This document shows positions 44,763 to 52,082 of a DNA stretch of 64,000 nt, one piece after another; position 1 is the first letter of the stretch; each line of letters opens with the position of its first letter. Origin of the DNA: Nonomuraea roseoviolacea subsp. carminata. Its GTDB lineage: Bacteria; Actinomycetota; Actinomycetes; Streptosporangiales; Streptosporangiaceae. A program made the translations under genes and the position numbers. Below the pieces are notes generated by a model, which worked only from the letters and a program-made list of their open reading frames with translations, made no database searches and was not told the DNA's origin. Location: positions 620,001 through 684,000 of the forward strand of contig NZ_JAMZEC010000001.1 of assembly GCF_024172185.1 (NCBI RefSeq). Reading direction: 5' to 3'.

Positions 44763-45737
44763 GTGAAGCGGTCGATCACGCTCGTCCTCGCGCTCCTCGT
44801 CCACCTGCTCACGGTCGCCTTCGTCGCGGGCGGCGTGTGGATGGCCGCCGTCAACAACGCCGACATGATCCTCGGCTGGCTGGTGGGCGGGCTGCTGGTG
44901 GCCATCGGCGTCATGCTGCGGCCCCGGCTGGGCGGGCGGCTGCCGGCCGACGCCGAGGTCCTGGAGCGCGGGGCCGCCGGGGAGCTCTACTCCGCCGCCG
45001 AGCGCGTGGCCGACCGGGCGGGCGTGCCGCGTCCGCGGGCCGTGGCGGTGCGCGACCTCGACCCGGTCTCCCGCTACCTTCGGGTCGGCCCGCTGCGCCG
45101 GCCCGTGCTCGTGGTGGGGCTGCCGCTGTGGCTGGCCCTGTCGCCCCGGCAGCGGGCGGCGGCGCTGGCCCTGGCGTACGCGGAGGCTCCCACGGTCGAG
45201 GAGCTGATCGTGGACGGCGCACTGGCGACCCTGGGGCATTGGCACGAGGCTCTGCTGGGGGCGGCCCCGCTGGATGTGCGGCACGAGGCGCAGACGAAGG
45301 TGCTCGCCTCCTCGCTCGGCGCGCTCGACCACCCGGGCACCGGGTACGAGGCGGCCGGGCTGATCGGCCGGGTCATCGGCCGGGTGCTGGGCGCGCCGGT
45401 GCTGCTGGTCGAGCACGGCCTGGTCCGGCTGGCGCGCTCGGACGCCGCGCGCGTCGAGCGGCGCAAGGAGGAGCTGGCGCGGCGGGTGGTGCCGGCGGCC
45501 GACCTGGCGGAGGTGCGGGCGATGCTGGCCGGCGGAGGCTATCTCGCGCCGATGCAGGCGGCGGCGCTGCGCGGCGAGAGCGTGCCGGCCATCCGGGAGG
45601 GGGCGCTGGGGCGGGCGTCGCTGCCGTCCTCGGACTCCGGCTCGGACCTGCTGGGCGCGGCCGAGTCGCACCGGATCGACGACGAGCTGCTGCGGCACTA
45701 CACGCGGGCGATCCGCGGGTTCGGCCTGATCAGCTAG
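44763..45737 (+). CDS. M48-like membrane pseudoprotease
   Basis: A 324-residue protein with two N-terminal helices (6-30, 35-52) and a domain laid out like an M48/HtpX peptidase: the stretch LSPRQRAAALALAYAEA (126-142) matches the helix that normally carries LSxxExxAVLAHELxH, but HExxH is absent. The preceding GVPRPRAVAVRDLD matches the usual strand. It is probably a catalytically dead relative of M48 proteases. Lies between lipB and lipA on the same strand; function unknown. Confidence 0.7.
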   Translation: MKRSITLVLALLVHLLTVAFVAGGVWMAAVNNADMILGWLVGGLLVAIGVMLRPRLGGRLPADAEVLERGAAGELYSAAERVADRAGVPRPRAVAVRDLDPVSRYLRVGPLRRPVLVVGLPLWLALSPRQRAAALALAYAEAPTVEELIVDGALATLGHWHEALLGAAPLDVRHEAQTKVLASSLGALDHPGTGYEAAGLIGRVIGRVLGAPVLLVEHGLVRLARSDAARVERRKEELARRVVPAADLAEVRAMLAGGGYLAPMQAAALRGESVPAIREGALGRASLPSSDSGSDLLGAAESHRIDDELLRHYTRAIRGFGLIS

Positions 45738-45823
45738 CGCCGCCCCGCCCGCGGCCGCACGGTCGCGATCGGGTGCGGCCACCCTCGCATGAGCCAGGTC
45801 CGGGCGAGACGTAAGCTGGGCTG

Positions 45824-46753
45824 GTGACCGTTGCTCCTGAAGGCCGAAAGCTCCTCCGCCTGGAGGTGCGCAACGCCGAGACCCCTATCGAGCGCAAGCC
45901 CCCGTGGATCAAGACCAAGCTGAAGACGGGCCCCGAATACACCGAGCTGAAATCGCTCGTGCGCCGGGAGGGCCTGCACACGGTCTGCGAAGAGGCGGGC
46001 TGCCCCAACATCTACGAGTGCTGGGAGGACCGCGAGGCGACGTTCCTCATCGGCGGCGACCAGTGCACGCGCCGCTGCGACTTCTGCCAGATCGACACGG
46101 GCAAGCCCAAGGAGTACGACCGGGACGAGCCGCGCCGCGTGGCCGAGTCGGTCCAGCAGATGGGCCTGCGCTACGCCACCGTGACCGGCGTGGCCCGTGA
46201 CGACCTGCCCGACGGCGGCGCCTGGCTGTACGCCGAGACCGCGCGGCAGATCCACTCCCTGCTGCCCGGCTGCGGCGTGGAGCTGCTGGTGCCCGACTTC
46301 AACGGCGACCGCGAGCAGCTTGAGGAGGTCTTCTCCAGCAAGCCGGAGGTGTTCGCGCACAACGTCGAGACGGTGCCGCGCATCTTCAAGCGCATCCGGC
46401 CGGCGTTCCGCTACGAGCGCTCGCTGGCGGTGATCACCATGGCGCGCGAGGCGGGCCTGGTGACCAAGTCCAACCTGATCCTGGGCATGGGCGAGACGCG
46501 TGAGGAGGTCGTCGAGGCCATGCGCGACCTGCACGCGGCCGGCACCGACCTGCTCACCATCACCCAGTACCTCCGCCCGACGCCCCGCCACCACCCGGTG
46601 GAGCGGTGGGTCAAGCCGGAGGAGTTCGTGGAGCTGCAGGCCGAGGCCGAGGCGATCGGCTTCGCCGGCGTGCTGTCCGGGCCGCTGGTGCGCTCGTCGT
46701 ACCGCGCGGGCCGGCTCTACCAGCAGGCGATCGCCGCCCGGCAGAGCGCCTGA
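45824..46753 (+). CDS. lipA: Lipoyl synthase
   Basis: A 309-residue radical-SAM enzyme that inserts two sulfurs into octanoyl groups to make lipoyl cofactors. The auxiliary cluster motif [12 protein letters not shown], the SAM-cluster motif CTRRCDFC and the C-terminal RSSYRA serine are intact. GTG start. Works after lipB and supplies sucB in this window. Confidence 0.97.
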   Translation: MTVAPEGRKLLRLEVRNAETPIERKPPWIKTKLKTGPEYTELKSLVRREGLHTVCEEAGCPNIYECWEDREATFLIGGDQCTRRCDFCQIDTGKPKEYDRDEPRRVAESVQQMGLRYATVTGVARDDLPDGGAWLYAETARQIHSLLPGCGVELLVPDFNGDREQLEEVFSSKPEVFAHNVETVPRIFKRIRPAFRYERSLAVITMAREAGLVTKSNLILGMGETREEVVEAMRDLHAAGTDLLTITQYLRPTPRHHPVERWVKPEEFVELQAEAEAIGFAGVLSGPLVRSSYRAGRLYQQAIAARQSA

Positions 46754-46812
46754 CACCCGGTCGCCCCTCTCGCGGGGGGCGCCTGACGCCCGGTCGCCCT
46801 CTCGGGGGCGCC
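46746..46812. repeat. Tandem duplication over the lipA stop codon
   Basis: Two copies of about 33 bp (gcgcctgacrcccggtcgcc consensus, followed by a ctctcgcgggg-type tail) plus a partial third (gcgcctggcg). The first copy includes the lipA stop codon TGA. Each copy also contains a short C-tract/G-tract hairpin, so the region may help end transcription. Confidence 0.8.
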
Positions 46813-46908
46813 TGGCGTCCTCGCGGCGTCCCCTCCGGGGGGCGCCGCCGCCCGGCCGGTTAGGTCACGTTTTCCTTTCACGACCGGTTGGTTTGTATCC
46901 TTGCCAGC

Positions 46909-47589
46909 ATGGCGAAGTCCGTGGATCCAGAGAAGCCGGGGCGCATCAAGCAGCTCCGCATGATCGCGCAGATCATTCAGCAGGCCAACCCCAAGGGGTT
47001 GCCGATCGTCTTCCTGTCGGCGGTCGGCACGCTCGCTGTGGTCGTCGTGATCGGCCTGGTCACGGGCTTCCTGTGGTATTCGGTGTTCCTCGGCGTGCTG
47101 CTGGGGCTCACCGTGGGCCTGGTCGTCTTCGGCCAGCTCGCCCAGCGCGCCCAGTACTCGATCCTGCACGGCCAGACCGGCGCGGCCGCGGCGGTGCTCC
47201 AGGGCATGCGCGGCAACTGGCAGGTCACCCCGGCCATCGCGGTCAACCGCGACCAGGACCTCGTGCACATGGTGGTCGGCTTCCCCGGCGTCGTGCTGGT
47301 GTCGGAGGGCCCGGGCAACCGGGTGGGGCGGATGCTGGCCGCCGAGAAGAAGCGGGTCTCGCGGGTGGTGCTCGGCATCGAGATCTACGACATCCAGTGC
47401 GGTGACGGCGAGGGCCAGGTGCCGCTGGGCAAGCTGCAGCGCCACATCATGAAGCTGCCGCGCAACCTCAAGAAGCCCTCGGTCAACGAGGTCAAGGACC
47501 GTCTGCGGTCGCTGCCGAAGAACGTCCCCATGCCCAAGGGCCCGATGCCCAAGGGCGTGCGGATGCCGCGCGGCCCCAAGATGCGCTAG
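46909..47589 (+). CDS. DUF4191 membrane protein
   Basis: A 226-residue actinobacterial protein with two central helices (LPIVFLSAVGTLAVVVVIGLV; VFLGVLLGLTVGLVVFGQ), a soluble middle part, and a basic C-terminus with repeated MPKGP. Function unknown; the gene is regularly found after lipA in actinobacteria. ATG at 46909. It ends one base before the methyltransferase start. Confidence 0.88.
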   Translation: MAKSVDPEKPGRIKQLRMIAQIIQQANPKGLPIVFLSAVGTLAVVVVIGLVTGFLWYSVFLGVLLGLTVGLVVFGQLAQRAQYSILHGQTGAAAAVLQGMRGNWQVTPAIAVNRDQDLVHMVVGFPGVVLVSEGPGNRVGRMLAAEKKRVSRVVLGIEIYDIQCGDGEGQVPLGKLQRHIMKLPRNLKKPSVNEVKDRLRSLPKNVPMPKGPMPKGVRMPRGPKMR

Positions 47590-48357
47590 ATGCCCTCCTC
47601 CTCGTCGCGGGCCAACCGCGGCTGGTGGGACGGCAACGCCGACGACTACCAGGTCGAGCACGGCGACTTCCTGCGCGACACCGGGTTCGTGTGGTGCCCC
47701 GAGGGTCTCGACGAGGCCGAGGCCCGCCTGCTGGGCGAGGTGCGCGGGCGGCGGGTGCTGGAGCTGGGCTGCGGGGCCGCCCAGTGCGCGCGCTGGCTGG
47801 TGACGCGCGGGGCCGAGGTGGCGGCCTTCGACATCTCCCACCGGCAGCTCCGCCACTCCCAGCGCATCGACCTGGAGACCGGCGTGCGGGTGCCGGTGGT
47901 CCAGGCCGACGCCGAGGCGCTGCCGTTCGCCGACCGGTCGTTCGACCTGGCGTGCTCGGCGTTCGGGGCGCTGCCGTTCGTGGCCGACCCGCTGGCGGTG
48001 TTCCGCGAGGTGGGCAGGGTGCTGCGACCCGGCGGGCGGTTCGTGTTCTCGGTCAGCCACCCGATCCGGTGGGCGTTCCCGGACGATCCGGGGCCGCGCG
48101 GGCTGACCTCCGACCGGTCGTACTTCGACCGCGCTCCGTACGAGGAGCGCGACGAGGACGGCACGCTGACCTACGTGGAGCACCATCGCACGATGGGCGA
48201 CTGGGTGGGCCTGGTCGTGGCGGCCGGGCTGCGCGTGGCCGGGCTGCTGGAGCCGGAGTGGCCGCCGGGCCACGAGCGGGTGTGGGGCGGCTGGAGCCCG
48301 CTGCGCGGCCGGCACCTCCCCGGCACGGCCATCTTCACCGTCGAGCGCCCCCACTGA
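47590..48357 (+). CDS. SAM-dependent methyltransferase (class I)
   Basis: A 255-residue class I methyltransferase. SAM motif I is VLELGCGAAQ, motif II/III VQADAEALPFADRSFDLACSAFG, and post-I acidic D in FDIS. Substrate unknown. Directly abuts DUF4191 with no gap, so the two are translated from one message. Confidence 0.9.
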   Translation: MPSSSSRANRGWWDGNADDYQVEHGDFLRDTGFVWCPEGLDEAEARLLGEVRGRRVLELGCGAAQCARWLVTRGAEVAAFDISHRQLRHSQRIDLETGVRVPVVQADAEALPFADRSFDLACSAFGALPFVADPLAVFREVGRVLRPGGRFVFSVSHPIRWAFPDDPGPRGLTSDRSYFDRAPYEERDEDGTLTYVEHHRTMGDWVGLVVAAGLRVAGLLEPEWPPGHERVWGGWSPLRGRHLPGTAIFTVERPH

Positions 48358-48361
48358 GGGC

Positions 48362-48413
48362 TCCTCAGTCTCGCGGGCGTGGGGCTCCTCAGTCGCGGGC
48401 GTAGCGGGCGGCC
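48362..48413. repeat. Short duplication of the 3' end of the TIM-barrel gene
   Basis: ggctcctcagtctcgcgggc and ggctcctcagtcgcgggcgt lie in tandem. The second copy covers the stop codon and last codons of the minus-strand gene; the first is an extra copy just beyond it, before the methyltransferase stop. Confidence 0.7.
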
Positions 48414-49327
48414 ATGGCGTGGAAGACCTTCTTGGGCTCCCAGCGGGTGCCGTCGAGCATCCGGACCACCCCGTACGAGCCGATGTCGCCGGCGCCGGCG
48501 CGGTTGTAGCCGGCGAAGGTGAACCACAGGGCCGTGTCCACGCCGGCCTCCTCGAAGACGTCGAGCAGCTCGCCGAGGTAGCGCACCTGCTCCTCCTCGT
48601 CGGGCACCGCCCCGTCGGGCACGACCCAGGCCATGCCGCCGCGCTCCCCCGCGCCCCGGTAGGCGCACGTGCCGAACTCGGTCACCGCGACCGGCTTGCC
48701 GTGGCGGAAGTGCCCGCGCAGCTCCTCGCGGAAGGTCGCGGCGTTGTACGCGGCGCGGTAGGCGTCCACCCCCACCAGGTCGAACGGACCCCAGTCGACG
48801 AACTCCCACGGCCCGGCCGCGTAGGTCACCCGGCCGCCGAACACGGGCCTGACGGTGGCGGCGGCCTCGGCGAGGAAGGCGTTGAAGCGGGCCATGACCT
48901 CGCCCAGCGACCGCCACCACTCCATGTCGCCGTCCGTCATGGCCTGGAGCCGGTCGCGGTAGGTGTCGCCGGGGATGAAGCCGGGGCCGAAGGCGCTGGT
49001 CTCGCAGCCGGTGACGAGCACCACCTCGGCGCCGCCGCGCCGTAACGTCTCGGCCCGGGCGGCGCAGTCGGCGTACAGGGCGAGCATCTCCTCGCGCGGC
49101 ACGTCCACCGGGAACGGCGCGAACCACACCTCCAGTCCGGCCGCGGCGGCCTCCTCGGCGGCGACGCCGAGGCGCTCGGGGTCGCCGCCGGAGACGCGCA
49201 CGGCCCGGCAGTTCAGCTCGCCGGCGATCACGCGCATCTCGCGGCGGACGCTCTCGCGGCCGAACTCCTGACGCGACCGCTCCGGGCCGTTCAGGAACCC
49301 GGTGTCGTAGTTGATGCCCTTCTTCAT
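48389..49327 (-). CDS. Glycosidase-like TIM-barrel protein
   Basis: A 312-residue protein beginning MKKGINYDTGFLNG. It has the pattern of a glycoside-hydrolase-like barrel: RVSGGDPERLGVAAEEAAAAGLEVWFAPF; DLVGVDAYRAAYNAATF; and a candidate nucleophile Glu in KPVAVTEFGTCAYRG, then ALWFTFAGYNRAG. Similar genes are sometimes labelled abortive infection proteins, which I cannot support. No signal peptide. Overlaps the preceding TetR gene by 4 nt, so TetR probably controls it. Confidence 0.7.
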   Translation of the reverse strand: MKKGINYDTGFLNGPERSRQEFGRESVRREMRVIAGELNCRAVRVSGGDPERLGVAAEEAAAAGLEVWFAPFPVDVPREEMLALYADCAARAETLRRGGAEVVLVTGCETSAFGPGFIPGDTYRDRLQAMTDGDMEWWRSLGEVMARFNAFLAEAAATVRPVFGGRVTYAAGPWEFVDWGPFDLVGVDAYRAAYNAATFREELRGHFRHGKPVAVTEFGTCAYRGAGERGGMAWVVPDGAVPDEEEQVRYLGELLDVFEEAGVDTALWFTFAGYNRAGAGDIGSYGVVRMLDGTRWEPKKVFHAMAARYARD

Positions 49328-49947
49328 GATGTGCCTCTCTCGGTGTCGTGGCCGTTTTCCAGCAGGTCGAAGGCCAGCTCGACGTCCCCGGCCAGGGCGC
49401 GCCCCGCCTCGGCGAGCGGCGTGCCGGCGGCCAGCCGGGCGAAGAACGTCTCCTGGAGCGTGGTGACCGTGGCGGTGATCTGCGCGGCCATGACCCTGGC
49501 CGCCAGGCCGGGACCGTGTCCGGGCGATCGCGCGGCGGCCAGGGCGGCGGCCAGTTCCTCGCGCTCCTCCGCGTACGCCTGCTGGACTCCGGCCAACAGG
49601 GCCGGGCTGGCGGAGATCACCCGTACGCGGGTCATGAGCGCCTCGACGTCCAGCTCCTGCGAGTCGGCGGCAGCCAGCGCCCGGTAGTGGGCGCGCAGCG
49701 CCGCGAGCGGCGTCACGCCCGGCCCCCGCCCGGCCACGATCCGCGCCATGTCGTCCTTGACCCCGTCCAGGACCAGGCAGTCCTTGGACGGGAAGTAGCT
49801 GAACAGCGTCACCTTGGCCACCCCGGCGGCCTCGGCGATCTCGTTGACGGTGACCGCGTCGTAGCCGCGCTCGGCGAACAGGCGCAGCGCGACCTCGGCG
49901 ATCCGCCGCCGTGTCTGCTCCTTCTTGCGCTCCCTCAGTCCTGCCAT
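49324..49947 (-). CDS. TetR-family regulator
   Basis: A 207-residue TetR-type repressor with the N-terminal DNA-binding domain (RRRIAEVALRLFAERGYDAVTVNEIAEAAGVAKVTLFSYFPSKDCL). ATG at 49947 lacks a good ribosome site, and a near-perfect operator-like palindrome starts 6 bp upstream, so a leaderless autoregulated message is likely. Forms an operon with the barrel protein. Ligand unknown. Confidence 0.92.
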   Translation of the reverse strand: MAGLRERKKEQTRRRIAEVALRLFAERGYDAVTVNEIAEAAGVAKVTLFSYFPSKDCLVLDGVKDDMARIVAGRGPGVTPLAALRAHYRALAAADSQELDVEALMTRVRVISASPALLAGVQQAYAEEREELAAALAAARSPGHGPGLAARVMAAQITATVTTLQETFFARLAAGTPLAEAGRALAGDVELAFDLLENGHDTERGTS

Positions 49948-49952
49948 CACAA

Positions 49953-49994
49953 GAAAAACGTACCCGGTTCGTTTCCGAACCGGGTACGTTTTTC
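49953..49994. promoter_or_regulatory. Large perfect inverted repeat before tetR
   Basis: Perfect 19-bp arms (gaaaaacgtacccggttcg and its complement) flank a 4-nt spacer, tttc. Each arm with its flank is itself palindromic (AAACG-t-ACC-c-GGT-t-CGTTT, 49956-49974), the typical TetR operator form. It also folds as a hairpin with a GAAA loop and a T-run on the minus strand, so it could terminate transcription from the RDD gene upstream. It may do both. Confidence 0.75.
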
Positions 49995-50008
49995 GCGAGA
50001 AGGACGGG

Positions 50009-50470
50009 CTACATGCGGACGACCACGGTGTTCGACACCCGGTCGTGCACCCCCCGGTGGTCACGATCGAAGATCAGCGCCGGCACGGCGAGCGCGAGCA
50101 GCGCGGTGCGCACCACCACGGGCAGCAGCCGCGGGTCGCCGCCGTCCATGGCGGCCACCCTGATGCCGGCCAGCCGGTGCCCGAACGTCTGCCCCATGAA
50201 GGCCACCAGCACGAGGTACTGCGCCGCGAACACCACCACCGGCACCCACGGCGACTCGGCGGGATTGATCCGGAGCAGCAGTTGCGTGATCGCCCAGGTG
50301 CAGATCATCCAGTCGATGACCAGCGCCGCGATGCGCCGGCCCCACCTGGCGACCGACCCGCTGCCCTCCTCCGGCAGGCCCAGCCGCTCGCCCGGATAGC
50401 CGAGATCGACGCCCGCCGCCCTTACACCGCCCAGCCAGGTCTGCGTCCAGCGGGGCTCGTTGCCGCTCAT
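50009..50470 (-). CDS. RDD-family membrane protein
   Basis: A 153-residue protein with an RDD domain: ARWGRRIAALVIDWMICTW (first helix with Arg and Asp), VVFAAQYLVLVAFMGQTFGHRLAGIRV, and a C-terminal HDRVSNTVVV. Such proteins are proposed transport or channel-like membrane proteins. Divergent from glnA. Confidence 0.9.
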   Translation of the reverse strand: MSGNEPRWTQTWLGGVRAAGVDLGYPGERLGLPEEGSGSVARWGRRIAALVIDWMICTWAITQLLLRINPAESPWVPVVVFAAQYLVLVAFMGQTFGHRLAGIRVAAMDGGDPRLLPVVVRTALLALAVPALIFDRDHRGVHDRVSNTVVVRM

Positions 50471-50546
50471 GCCCTCAACGGTATCCGGCCGGGGGCCCGG
50501 TCGCTCACCCGGAGCGGCGCCCGCGCCCCCCGGCCGGCCTCGCTGC

Positions 50547-50584
50547 TTAACACATGCGAAACAATCGGGACACCGTTCGGAAAC
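50547..50584 (+). promoter_or_regulatory. GlnR box pair upstream of glnA
   Basis: TTAAC-N6-GAAAC-N6-GACAC-N6-GAAAC, exactly spaced and close to the actinobacterial GlnR consensus (gTnAC-n6-GaAAC repeated). It lies 50 bp upstream of the glnA start, the expected position for nitrogen control of glnA. Confidence 0.88.
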
Positions 50585-50633
50585 GGCCGCGACCTAGCGT
50601 CGGCAGATAGTCAGTCCCCAGGGAGGTTCGAGA

Positions 50634-52058
50634 GTGTTCAGCTCCGCCGACGACGTCCTGAAGTTCATCAGCGACGAAGGGGTGCAGTTCGTCGATGTCA
50701 GGTTCACCGACCTGCCGGGGACGACGCACCACTTCACCTTCCCGGTCGAGAACTTCGACGCCAGGGTCTTCACCGACGGGCTCATGTTCGACGGCTCGTC
50801 CATCCGCGGCTTCCAGGCCATCCACGAGTCGGACATGCTGCTGCTGCCGGACCCGTCCAGCGCCGTGCTCGACCCGTTCCGCCAGCACAAGACGCTCAAC
50901 CTGAACTTCTTCGTGCACGACCCGCTGACGGGCGAGGCCTACAGCCGCGACCCGCGCAACGTCGCCCGCAAGGCGGAGGAGTACCTCAAGGGCACCGGCA
51001 TCGCCGACACGGTCTACTTCGGCCCCGAGGCGGAGTTCTACATCTTCGACGACGTCCGCTTCGAGACGCGGCAGAACGCCGGCTACTACTACATCGACTC
51101 CATCGAGGGCGCCTGGAACACCGGCAAGGCCACCGAGGGCGGCAACCTCGGCTACAAGCCGCGCTACAAGGGCGGCTACTTCCCGGTCCCGCCGATGGAC
51201 CACTTCACCGACCTGCGCTCCGAGATGGTCCGCAACCTCATCGAGTGCGGCATCGACGTCGAGATGCAGCACCACGAGGTGGGCACCGCCGGCCAGGCCG
51301 AGATCGACTTCAAGTTCGGCACGCTGCTGAAGACGGCCGACAACCTCATGCTCTACAAGTACGTGATCAAGAGCACGGCCCTGGAGTTCGGCCACACGGT
51401 CACGTTCATGCCCAAGCCGATCTTCGGCGACAACGGCTCCGGCATGCACTGCCACCAGTCGCTGTGGAAGGACGGCTCGCCGCTGTTCTACGACGAGGTC
51501 GGCTACGCGGGGCTGTCCGACACCGCCCGCTACTACATCGGCGGCCTGCTCCGGCACGCGCCGTCGCTGCTGGCCTTCACCAACCCGACGGTCAACTCCT
51601 ACCACCGTCTGGTGCCCGGCTACGAGGCCCCGGTCAACCTGGTCTACAGCCAGCGCAACCGCTCCGCCTGCGTCCGCATCCCGATCACCGGCTCCAACCC
51701 GAAGGCCAAGCGCATCGAGTTCCGGGTGCCCGACCCGTCGTGCAACCCGTACTTCGCGTTCTCGGCCATGCTGATGGCCGGCCTCGACGGCATCCGCAAC
51801 AAGATCGAGCCGCCGGAGCCGGTCGACAAGGACCTCTACGAGCTCCCGCCGGAGGAGGCCCGCCAGGTGCCCCAGGTGCCGGGCTCCCTGCCCGAGGTGC
51901 TCGCGGCCCTGGAGGCCGACCACGACTACCTGCTGGAGGGCGGCGTGTTCACGCCCGACCTCATCGAGACCTGGGTGTCGTACAAGCGGGAGAACGAGGT
52001 CGACCCGATCCGCCTGCGGCCCCACCCGCACGAGTTCGAGCTGTACTACGACGTCTAG
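50634..52058 (+). CDS. glnA: Type I glutamine synthetase
   Basis: A 474-residue enzyme making glutamine from glutamate, ammonia and ATP. Motifs are [10 protein letters not shown], the metal/glutamate site [12 protein letters not shown] motif [18 protein letters not shown], and [18 protein letters not shown]. The adenylylation loop [11 protein letters not shown] keeps the Tyr target of GlnE. GTG start with a GGGAGG site; GlnR boxes upstream. Length and motifs match the beta-type, adenylylated enzyme. Confidence 0.97.
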   Translation: MFSSADDVLKFISDEGVQFVDVRFTDLPGTTHHFTFPVENFDARVFTDGLMFDGSSIRGFQAIHESDMLLLPDPSSAVLDPFRQHKTLNLNFFVHDPLTGEAYSRDPRNVARKAEEYLKGTGIADTVYFGPEAEFYIFDDVRFETRQNAGYYYIDSIEGAWNTGKATEGGNLGYKPRYKGGYFPVPPMDHFTDLRSEMVRNLIECGIDVEMQHHEVGTAGQAEIDFKFGTLLKTADNLMLYKYVIKSTALEFGHTVTFMPKPIFGDNGSGMHCHQSLWKDGSPLFYDEVGYAGLSDTARYYIGGLLRHAPSLLAFTNPTVNSYHRLVPGYEAPVNLVYSQRNRSACVRIPITGSNPKAKRIEFRVPDPSCNPYFAFSAMLMAGLDGIRNKIEPPEPVDKDLYELPPEEARQVPQVPGSLPEVLAALEADHDYLLEGGVFTPDLIETWVSYKRENEVDPIRLRPHPHEFELYYDV

Positions 52059-52082
52059 AAGCGGCTGTCGCGAAGCGATCCG

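Noticed and set aside
46717..48354. A 545-codon minus-strand frame
   Set aside because: It lies opposite DUF4191 and the methyltransferase and has no recognisable domain.
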